From the NCBI RefSeq assembly GCF_921293095.1, contig NC_060252.1:8494001-8558000 (forward strand): a stretch of DNA of 64,000 bases, given 5' to 3'. The DNA comes from Ischnura elegans (lineage: Eukaryota > Arthropoda > Insecta > Odonata > Coenagrionidae). Each line of letters opens with the position of its first letter. Positions within the stretch are counted from its first letter, which is position 1. Under the pieces are notes generated by a model that was not told where the DNA came from, did not search any database, and saw only the letters and a program-made list of their open reading frames with translations. This document shows positions 13,101 through 25,100 of the stretch, piece after piece. The translations under genes and the position numbers were made by a program.

Positions 13101-16100
13101 CTTTCACGTATTATTTAAGACTAAGCAGGTGATACGAAGCCTGAAAAATGATACCATCCATGCCGGGATTTTACCAAAACTTAAAAAAAAATTGATTTGG
13201 AATCAGGGTTGTGCTGCTTGTAAATATTAACGTCTTAAATAAATACCCGGTTGATACCCATAGGTATATTTATTAAAATAGTTATTCGCATTTCACCTAG
13301 TGCAATTAAATATTCAAGGGGAACCATTGATAATAAAACCAAAATAGGCGTTGGAAATGACTTTTTACGTTTAAGCACCCTTGAAAAAGATACTTTCTCG
13401 CCGATTCGTTTAATTTTGTAGAACTGTAGATTAGGTGGGCCCTCATGTTTCAGAATTAAGAAAATTTATGTTTTCTTAGTCTCAAAATGATCCAAATGAG
13501 GTTAATATCCACGTGTTAAATTTGGTTACTTTAAATAACAGGAACCCGTGCCCCAAAGGCCCTAAGAACTGAGGCCCCTCCATTGAATATTTTGGGGCTT
13601 AAAAAGCCCTATACATATAAAAACGTTTAGATGAAGTTTATATGGAACCGTATTCCGGTTTGTTTTGACCTATTTCTAAGCGTTTACGAGACATCGTCCT
13701 TAGTAATGCGATCCACCCCCTAGGGCGCTACTCCGTACCACGGCGCCGCTGAGGTACTGCCCGCACCACTTGATAAGAGTCCTCTCCTCGACCCCCTTCC
13801 CGCTCTGGCAAAGTCTTTGCTCCTGATGGCTAGATATAGCCTCTAAAGAAATGTTCATACGATATTAGGATTTTATTGGCATGACACAATTTTCAATTAA
13901 AAATGGTTAATTTATTTTCACTTCACCCGTGAATTAAGTACATATTAATAAAAACAAATAAAATTTTCAGTGTACTTCTAATCTCCATCTGACAGACCGT
14001 ATTTGGCAATTCTTAATGCACGTTAGGAGTTGTGCTACGATGAAAATGTACTCAGTAATACATTTTTAAAGCTCTCTTCCTTTCTAGTAATTGACTTGAA
14101 TTAGTTTCCCCCCTCTTTCTGCACAATCATTGACCACTTGAAGGCGCCGAATAATTTGCAAGCCGTTCTTGTAGTCAGGATGTCCATCCTATTCTCGCGC
14201 GGGCATATCAAATAATGCAGTACACATTTCCAATGTACTAAAGAGCCTCCTTACATTCCTCCTCAGATAATTTATCTACTAAGCTGGAGTCAACTGTGGC
14301 AACTGAAAATATCAGATTTTACCGCTACATTAATTTTCACCTGCAGCGGGCTGCTCGACTTTCCTTTTCGTGTTCAATCAACCACAATACCTGTCACTCT
14401 GAAAAAATGCATTTCAAAGTGTATAATAATTGGAAGAATTACTTGAGATTTGACGCGATTCCAAATCCTTGACTCTTCCTTCACGCAACGTTTCTTCCCG
14501 CTGCAACTGCTTAAATAATTTCTTAGCAACCTTATTGCTCACATTGAAATCTATTCCACCAATAACTGAATTTCATGCTCCTCTTTGATCGCAAATGATT
14601 TTGACCTCTTCAGCCATAGCACATTTATCCGAGAGATTTACTACACTTAACTCCTCGTGCGTCAACAACTCAATGCCACCGCTCCTTGCAGTGTCGAACA
14701 AATCATCAAGTTTTGATATGAAAATGTTTCTTCTCTTCATCTCCACGGCAGTCCCCGCTCTCTCTATATGCCGTTGCACGTTCCTCAATTACTTGTGTAA
14801 TTTTTCTAACTTTTCAATCGCCTTAATTTACGTAATAACAGGAAATCTCGTTTTGTTCCATAAATGAAACACATTTTTTAACGGTTTTTCTCGCACTACG
14901 TCTGATACATTTCGAAACTCTTAGGTGATAGAAGAAACACACAGTACTTCTCTCATTGTAGGTAACTTTAAGCCAAGTATTTCTTCACATTCTTTTCCAA
15001 CCAGTTCAATTTCTGAATTTAGTATTAATTTCATTTCCTCGTTGACCTATTCTTAAACTGGACGTCACGTGCATCCATGATAAAATAGTAACTTCACTAC
15101 TTTTCTCCTTCAATGCTCAGCAAATTAGCACTTCCTTTCCTTTGCACACTATGCACAAGGACTAACGTTCTCTCCACATTGATCTACATCCGTGAGCTGA
15201 CTGCCTCGTTTCTTCTTTCTTGAATACTAGTGGAGCACTGGCAGCCCCGCTGATTTACTTCATTCCTTCGCATACACAATTGTATCTCTTACTTATTATA
15301 TTTTGTATATGAAGAACACTTTGAAACAAAGCATGCTGGAATGGTGCGCAGCCTTATGGCGGCAACAAATAAAGGTTAATGGAGTCGATACTCAGTGCGT
15401 AGGACGGCGTTGAAGGGTTAAATTAAAAGTGACGTTGTAGGCTTTAGCAATATTAATCGTGACACAAGGGGAGCAACCTTTTCAAACCGGTATCACTTGA
15501 ATGTAAATCTTACCATCATGAGCGTGGACTTTGCTTGTGCGGGAAAGGGGTGGAGGGGAAGTCTCTAGCGAGTGGTGCGGGCCGTACCTCAGCGGCGCCG
15601 CGGTGCGGGATAGCGCCCTGGGGGTCAAAACAAATCGCAATTCGGTTCCATATGGGCTTTACCTTAACGTTTTTCGTATGGATAGCGCTTTTTAAGTCCC
15701 AAAATACTCAATTGAGGGCCCTCAGTACTTAGGGCCCTTGGGGGCTCGGGTTTCTGTTATTTTAAAGTAACCAAATTTTAACACGTGAATATTAACCTCA
15801 TTTGGGTCATTTTGAGGCTAGGAAAACATTACTTTTCTCAGTAACGAAAAATAAGGGCTGGCCTACTGTGACATTAATCGTCCTTAAATCTTGTCGTAAA
15901 TGATGTGATAGAAAGAAGAATCGTAACATTCGACCATTCAGCAATATTTTCTACCGATTAATCTACTCCATATTTTTTACAACTATTTTATTTGCCGAAT
16001 GTTGGTATTTAAACGATGATCGTCATGCCGACCTAAATTCTTAAGCCTCTCGTTGGTTGATTTGAAACACAAGGCCTTGTGATACATTTTGAGCATCGAC

Positions 16101-19100
16101 AGATGGCGCAAAGGATTTGATCGAACCAAGAGCGTGGGTGACTCACTCTAATTAATTATTCTGATTTAATATTGACTCATCGCATCTAGGGTTTGCCTAC
16201 AGTCGTGTGGAATGATAGGGAGGCAAACATGTTGCGTTTCGGTATCACTATTTCGCTGTGACAATATCTGTCTCCATAACGACCTTCCTGAAATAATTCT
16301 CTGTTACTTTTGACCTTTTTGGTTCATCTTTATGTTTTGAACTATCGTGGCATATCCTGGATAGACTTAGATGCCTACTATTCGTGAAAATATCCAAATT
16401 CAGAAATACTCGCTAGCGTCGTGAGTGACTTAAATTATATCGATCAAAAATTCGCTAAAACATTTGATCAATAAATCAGCCGTTAAATATCTTTTTTGCA
16501 AATATTTGAGGGTTGACATTTGCATTCAGAACCACCCAAGTGCAGCTTTTAAACCTAAAATCCTTGGTTCTTTGACAGTCCAGTTCTGTGGAGTACGTCT
16601 CTTCTTTTACTTCAGTCTGTTTTTTGCTCATGTGCGTTGGTTGGTAAAATTAGAGCTCGTAGTTTGAATAGAGATTTGAAAGTTAATGCCGAAATTCTTG
16701 AACTTTGTTTAAATTAGAGTTAATTATAAGCAAACATAATTTTCCTTAGGATAGGAACGCAAAAATATTGTTTATTAGTTTTTGAATAATCGAATCCATT
16801 GAATCCATCCATTGAATTGGATGTTTGGTTTAAAAATTAGCTTAAGTATTCCGATACGTCTACATATTTACCATATAATTAGTCATAACTGTGCCCGATT
16901 GTCATTAGTTTTTCATATACTGTAAAATTTCTCGCGTTTCTGGGCCAAGGACTTTTGATCCGTTGAGAAAACGAGACTATTGCACCATTCGCTGGGAGAG
17001 AACCCGATCTTACTTGTGTTAACACGTCGAATATGATCGAGGAGGCTCCGTAAATAGTTCCTATTCTTGGAAGGAAGCCCTACGCAGCTTCTTACTCTGG
17101 GAATACACAGCTCTCAAGTAACCTATGAACGGAAATTTGCTTAGTCGATGGTATTCGATCAATAATTCCACATTGCGAAGTGAAACGATATAACTCCTCT
17201 AATTTTAGAGGAGAATCTCAGATAGGCTCAAAATACACTTATATCGTAAATGTTTCACCTCTGTTACCAAGGCGACACCCTAAACCTTGAGACTGCTGAT
17301 AAACGTAATTCCCTGAAAGCCTCAGAACAAATCACTGAACAACACTACATTTATGAATAAGTATAAAGACAGCGCTCAAGTTGGCTGCACAGTTATCAAG
17401 AAATGAGGAAAACATTGGTACTCCCAGCTTCAATATGACTATGGAAAGGAGGAACTTCAAAAAAGTCAAATAATTTCATATAGATTTTATTGAAACCCCG
17501 GTTCCTGTCTTACTCCCCTCTGAATCGCTCTTTGGACTGACCCTGTTTCGGTGGACTTCAGAGAGAGGAGTGATGTTACTTAGGAACTGGAAAGTAAGAG
17601 TGGAAATTATAATTCTCGAGAGAGTTTAAGAATATCTCATTATGAATAATCATTACCAAGTTGATAGAACCGGATAAAATTTCATTCTACAAGCCTTATG
17701 CCTTGGTAGTATAAACCATAAGGAATGATATGTGATAGTAAATCTCACACGTTATCTGCCAAGACTCTGGTTTTCAATAGTAAACACTTTCCGGTTGCAG
17801 TGAAGTTTTCTCGGGTTTCGCATTCGGGTTGGGCATCCTCCATTTTTCCTTCCAACGTTTCGTCGGGCACTCGCCCATCGTCATCAGGGATTCAGGAATC
17901 CAATACCAAATCCTCGAAGCCTCGAGGTATATATACAAAATTCTGTGGGTGAGGGCGGTTCAGTGTCTCCTGATTCGCTACCTGCTATTTTTAAGAGGTG
18001 GTCCCATATATGGCCTAAATTATAGCCACAGTCTTTGTTCAGATTATTGATGTTTTTTTCGAATCTGAATGGATCCTTTTATCAAGCGGTCCCAGTATCC
18101 ATGAGATCGACAGAGCAGCTTCGCTTCTTCCCAGTAAATCATATGATTCTCGAGGATGCTGTGCTCAGCCACTGCCGATTTTTCCATTTTTCCTAATCGT
18201 AGGTGTCTCATAATTCCTTATTTTCTTATGCACAGGTTATCTTCGACATCGGAAGATCCTAAAATCATTCAGATGGTTCAAATTCATTTTTATGTCGTGC
18301 ATTAACATCATTTGTTTTAATGTTAGTATTTTTTTTACCCATTATGACATTTCAATCTCCCGTAAATGTGAAAGTTCCGCAAAAGACTTACTCTAAAATA
18401 GTCTGGAAAATTGAGTGAAAAGTCTGAGGTTTGCATTTAGAAAGAATTTGAGGTTTCCATTTAAATGGCATCTCTGCAGTCGCTGTATTTTTATTTCCAA
18501 AAACTTATTTGTTCCATTTTATTTCACCTAATGCACTATCAGTTCATACTTTCCACATAACTGGAGCTCTTTGTTTATGCTCATATACAATGGAAATGAA
18601 CATGGCTGTTCATTACCTTGTAAGTACCCAACAATTACTGTATTATTTCTCGAATTTTTTGCCTGACTGTCATAGGTATGGCGGCGTTAAAATGTACGGA
18701 AAGTCAAATTAAGTCGTTGCTGCTGTGGCAAAACTGCTATCAAAAGTTTCATTGGAACAACTTCCTGATGATCCTAGCATCGAAGTGGAGGCTAAGTTTT
18801 TGTCGTTGGAATGAAAACGCTAATACCGGTTAATATGCGGATGGTAATCCGAATAAGCGATGAGATCTAGGTGCTCAGCGTCAGTATCAGAGAAGAAAAT
18901 TCGTTAAAATTTTGTTCCTATCTTTGTTACGGAGTGAATTTTTTATTGCATTCTGTTTAGAGACTCAAATTAACTTGTTAACAGTATGTGTCTTGGTATT
19001 TTAGGTCTGTTCAATTTGTTGACGGTCAGATTTGAAATCATGTGATCTCTTTAAGAGCTTGTCAACCCATACAATCATTCAGTTAGGATATTTTATGAAA

Positions 19101-22100
19101 ATATTTACTGTACAAACTGAAGATAGAATGATATTTTCAGTAGATGTAAGTTAAAAGAAGATAATAATTCAATTGGCGCATACATTCAATTTGCGAGAAT
19201 ATTCAGAGTAAAAACGTATTTTAAACGTTCTTTGAGCACCTTGACCGTTTCCCAATATTTAAAATATTCGACGGAATTTATTTTTGCTGGCCAATTGAAC
19301 GGCAATTACAACTTTGTTATCTTTTGCGTTGCAAGCGAATCTAGGAAAACGATGGGTATTGCGTTATTTGACCAGTATTACTTTAGCTTATTATTGTCAA
19401 TAAATATTAATGTAAATGGAGTTGAATTTGTTGTCGCTTTCAGTTTAGCGTGTTATATTATAAGAATTTCTACGGCGCGAAGACACAAATAATCGAATAT
19501 AAATTAACTTTTTTCCCTTTTCTCCTAATTATCGTCAACCATTCAAACTAAGCAATATCATGCTCTCATGTCCGTTCCTTGGGGAGTTCAGATACCTTAA
19601 GTGCGAGTTGCTAAGAAGCAAGTCTGTCATGTCTTCAGGCCTACCACCCTGCTGTTTGGAGAGAGAACCCTCGAAGATTATTTTCCTATTGTAATAATTG
19701 AGTTGGAATAATACGATTTTCATGAAAAATTTCCAAAGCTACTATTGTTTTTATTAATTATTTGGCGCATTTCAGTCATTGAAGTATCGATATTCTTCGA
19801 TGGGATCCTATTGAGTTTTTGCAATAAATTTTTATATTTTATAATGAGTCGCAGTTGTGTCAAAATAATAGTTGTGGTAATGCATTTTAAAATAATTTCA
19901 AAGTCGTCGGTCGGAGGAAATATTTTGGTAATCATTATTTTGTCGTGTTTTTTTTGTGCATACTTTTTTCGATATTGAATTTTACTACTCAAAATGGTGT
20001 AAATTCATCTCCCACTCTTAAATATTATGTCAGGTGTTGGCTATATTTGCGGGAAAAATGCGGTATGATAGCCACAAGGGCAATGAATTTTGTACAATAA
20101 AAAGTATTCTCTTTAATACCTTCATAATAAAAGTATGGTGGGATAATTCCGTTCGCCGATGAAAATAAGGTAGCTTTCATTAATGGTGTGTTATTGACGA
20201 GGAAGTGTTGATCTTTGGTTTTATTTTTTACTAATCGCTGTGAGAGGTCATTTTTAACGTACCACATGCGTCATTAGTTTCATAAACTTTTCAAGATTTC
20301 TCGTTACTATCATGGCTACTTCAACGATTGTTGTCTTAAAAGTAAAAGTGGGAGCTATTAAATATTGAACTCATTTCTAAAGCGAGTGGGTTACCCTTAC
20401 GAAGGGTCTAGTACCCTTGAGATTTTCCGGGGCCTGAAAAAGCGGCATTTTCTACTGAATCGAGTTAGTCACAGTCAAGGAGAAAGGGTAATACATTCTC
20501 CCTTGACTCTCCCATGGGACGTTTCGGTCGTAAAAATAAGGAGTCTGGGATAATGTGGGGAACTGGCGACGTTGAAACTCTACTTTAACTCGGGTGACCT
20601 CGAACTTTTAGGCCGCCTTGCAACTGTCGACCTTAATGGCCGCATCATTGCTGTCCGCAGTACAGGTTTTAAATCGTGGATTTAGATTTTCGGTGGCGGC
20701 GCCGTAATTCCCATTAGTTTGGGATCTTTACAAATCCCGCCTTGATAAATTTTCTGCGCCTTGGGTAGGGCAGTGGCGGATACATATGGGGGGCGCACCC
20801 CGCCACCCCTTGCGGGCGCACCCGTATTGCCAAACATTGCAGAAGCACAGTTATAACTTTTTTATATCATGAGATGGCATTATCTTGTATGTGGGTGTAA
20901 TAAATATAATTAAAATTTTCTTAAACTCTGCATGTGACTTGATTATTTTTATTAGGATGAAAGTAAAGGTAACTCAAGTGTTCTTTTGCGCCCCCCCTCG
21001 AGTTTTTTTCTGTATCCGCTACTGGGGTAGGGTGACACGTACTCAAAAAGTAGATGCTCTGTCTGTTCTGTTCTGTTTATGAATAACGAATCGCCTAAGT
21101 TTAAACAGATAGGTGTGTGTGTAAAAGTGAGTGCAGAATCCAAAATTTGAAAAATGATACTCGGAAAATCAGTTAATTCTGCCAGTTCATCCTACCTAAG
21201 GCAGTCCATTGAGAAAGACAGCAAATATCCATGGTTGAGGAAGTTCAACAAAATGTAGCGTGAAGAGAAACCGTTTCATGCCATTTTCACAATGCTTTGC
21301 TATGTTTAGTCTTTAGTTCTAGCTATGAACATTTTAATATGTTTATTTTAATTTCTACAGGTTCCTGTTTGAAGGGTGTGACGTAGTATTGAAGGAATCC
21401 TGTGCAGTTTTCATCACAATGAATCCAGGTTATGCAGGAAGGACAGAATTGCCAGATAACTTGAAAGCTCTCTTCCGACCGGTTGCAATGATGGTTCCGA
21501 ACTATGCTCTAATTGCTGAAATATCCCTTTTCTCCTTTGGATTTTCTGACGCAAAGGAACTAGCTGCCAAAATTACATCAACTTTCAAGCTTAGTTCTGA
21601 GCAGCTTAGTACCCAGGTATGGTTGCCTGAATGTCGTTATTTAATTATGATTACTCAAATTTACCGAATGCTGAGCATTGAAATGTGAATTACGACGCTC
21701 TCCTTGTGATTCACAGTACCTTCTTCTAAATTAATCCTCCAGTTAGTTATGGTTTTGAAATTTTGTGCGGTAACAGTACTGAAGTAATAATAATACTAGG
21801 CTGAACTATAATCATGTGAACTGCATGCACGTTGGCTCAGAGTCGTTGCGCGCGATTGTGTGGAAATTTATTAATAAAGAATTGTTGGAGAATCCAAATG
21901 TTGGGAGCGTTAACTATATTTCCATTTTTTCAATCGTGACGTATGTAGCAGGTGGCTCATATTGAACTTTTAGAGGATTAAGACCTAATGAGTTCCTATG
22001 TCACCATGAGCTTCTATAATTTCCGAGCAATTTTTTTCAGTGATGTGGATTTATCCAGTCCTGGGCTCATATTAATTTAGTGGATTGCATGAATCCATAC

Positions 22101-25100
22101 AAATTTCACGAGTAATTGCTGATTTCATTATTTCTTTTCTTTTTATATTTACGACTGATATTGGAAACAGGGATGACTCTTAATGATGTAATAAAGTCCG
22201 TGGTATTTACTGTTAACACAGGACCACTACGACTTCGGAATGAGGGCAGTGAAAACGGTGATAGCGGCCGCTGGTAATCTGAAAAGGGAAAATCCTGATA
22301 TGGATGAGAAGCAAATTGTTTTGAGAGCTTTGAAGGATGTCAATGTTCCAAAATTTGTCCGTGATGACTTGACGTTATTTGGTGGTAAGTAACAAATGAA
22401 AGTGATGATGTTGCATGTCTACGATAATCAACCTCAAAATATAACTGGAAATGACCAAAGCAGTCGGAAAATAGTTCGGAGGAAGCATTAGATTTACACT
22501 TACAATTAGTACCAATATTATCATGTTATTTAATCATTTTAAATGTTTTTTATTTCTACATGGTTTCGTATCTATTAACTGATGCGTGTTTGACTGTTGC
22601 ACCGTAATGAATACTACCTATCGCATTATGGCCATTGAAATAGGCGTGTCGTGGAATTTTCTTCTGCGTTGGTGTTTTCCATTCATGGGAATGTCATATG
22701 TCTCTTGATTAAATTTTCAGCATTCAAGTGGAAAAATGTTTTATAGAATCAAAAGAAAGAGGGTCATGAAATCGAGGAGAACGGTCACTATTTTTAAATG
22801 CAACTTGTAATTAAAATATTCAAAGAAATGAAGGGACAACGACATTTAGATTTTATCCTCATCCCCTTCTTCCTTCTTTCTTTTTGGTACTTTTAATATT
22901 AAAGAAGGAATGCATAATTTAGTACAAGTAGTGCACGAATTTTCTTGTGAGGAATATATGGTGTATATTTCTGTTGCATATTGCATTCGCTTTACAATAG
23001 GGAAGTGAAATTGCTTCTTGTTTGAGTGTAAGCCTCGGGGAATAATTTTAATTTTTGCTGTTATACTAAAACCGGGAATGAAAGATATATATATGATTGA
23101 GTGCGTGTTAATAAGTCTCATGCTTTAACCCTAACACCGAAATCGATACCGTTAAAATGTGTCAGTCTCTTACCTTATTTGAGAATATGCGGAATAGGCC
23201 ATGCCCGAGGGAAGTATAGTAAACTTTGGTGTTAGTGATTATTGCAGAGAATGGGTGTGTCAGATGTTTTTCGATGGTAGACCAATAATGAAATGGGAAG
23301 CCGATGAAATTTCAAAGTACGAGTCTGTGGTTTTTCTCGTAGTTAAAACCAACAGAAACACATCATGACGAAAGCAATCTAAAATTAAAAACAAAGAGCA
23401 AGAAGAGGAAGAAGAAGAGGACGTGCTGACCCGAAATTAGGTAGGCCGCTTAAAAAATATTGATATGGTTATTAAATATTTTCGTATTTCTGTGAGGCTA
23501 AGTGCGTCCTAGAATATATGCTTTACGATGAGTATTTGCCAAGTGTTTTGTTTAGCTAATTGTGCTAAATGTTTGGCCTCCCTTACACTACATGAAACTC
23601 TTGATTTGAAAATTCATGGGCTTTCAATTTCATCATTATTTTATAAGTTGAATCGTGATTGTAAAACCCCTGGAACGATATTATCGACTGTGGTATGAAA
23701 AGGTTTTTACTTTTAATTCAAAATCCTAATGAGAGTGGTGTGATGATTGGAGTGAGGAAATAATATTAATAAAAGCCGTGATTGAAAATTTCCGTTTCCT
23801 CTCCTTTAATGCGATTTAATTTTGGCTTCAAATATTAATTAGTCAAGATTTTTCCCGGAACTTATCCGAAATATCTCGAATTTGATAAATCAAACAACGG
23901 GGATGTGGTCAAGTCCCGGTAAGATGAAATTTTGTTGAATTTAATCAGCCATTAAAACCATAAAATGAGAAAAATTTTGGGCTGTGATGAATCATATTAT
24001 TATGATTGTTACTTTATTTCGCACTCAGTTTATACATTTGATTATTAAATATTTTTGTATTTCTGTAAAAGTCTTGTTTCTTCTTCTTGAGTGCGGCTTC
24101 GAGTCACATAAATGTTTTCTGGCAGTTATTCATGATTATCTCGTTTAATGCAATGAGTATGCATCTTAGTATGATTCGTAAGACGGTGCATTCAAATTTA
24201 GAATTAATGAGTTGGTTCATAATTTTTCAGTGGCTCAGGCACTGTCCGATGTTATCCTATTCAATAGGTTAAACCTTATTCTTTTAGGCACCGAATTTTC
24301 GCGAACAGTATTTAGAACAGTTTATGTAAACAAAATCCGTATTCACAGTTGTAATAAAGCGTGAAAACTAAGTGCCTAAGTAGTATGTACATATTTGTAT
24401 AGTCAAATTCTCAATACTTAATGTAGAGAAAAATCGTTTGATTGAAGTCAGAGATTTTGCCATTTTCGCGAAAATTCGGTGCCTCTACGTTATCTAATAT
24501 TCCAAAATAAATGTATAACACGTACGCATTATTTAAAAGTTGGTTTTCCGTTACAATTATTAATTTTCTTTGAACATGATGCATTTTTAGCCCTTTTTTA
24601 CGCATCCTCTCTTGTAGCAATTTTTTTGATCCCCCTGAGGGCCAGCCTGTTGTGGAGAAATTAAATTTCTCCTTTCAGCGCTACATTCCGCGCTACATCC
24701 CTGGGGGCTTGCCTTGAGCGTGTCCGCAGGAAGGTATGTCTCCCTTGTCCCGAAGAGGAAAATGAGTCATGACGGAATGAGCGTATCATTCTTCCCCAAT
24801 GCTATATTCGCCGACGAAATATTGAAGAGAAGCATTTGTACTCCGTCCTGCGGATTAGTTCTGTATTCCTACAGCATTATCAACTGTCAAAATTTTGCAA
24901 CTCCAGCCTTTTGTACGCAACGCATTCATCGTGAATATTCGCGCTTAATTATATGTCGTGTCATACAAAAGAAACGTCTGAACGTTATTGTCGTGTTACA
25001 TTTGGGTATGAAATGTTTTAGCATAAGAAAGGCTTATTATTAACGGTATAATATCAGCCTATCGTGTCATAGTGCTGAAAAGTTGATGATATTTTTTGTG

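Larger units (their letters stand above)
11536..21360 (+). other. Dynein intron after exon d (about 9.8 kb), repeat-rich
   Basis: It contains an unrecognised minus frame (12234-12647), the long-inverted-repeat element (about 13424-15870), a PLE remnant (17884-18213) and a hAT MITE (20771-21024). The stretches 15871-17720 and 18250-20760 show nothing I recognise. Confidence 0.85.

Noticed and set aside
20473..20505. Short hairpin GTCAAGGAGAAA...TTCTCCCTTGAC
   Set aside because: Short imperfect stem of a size expected by chance in 64 kb; no flanking structure.
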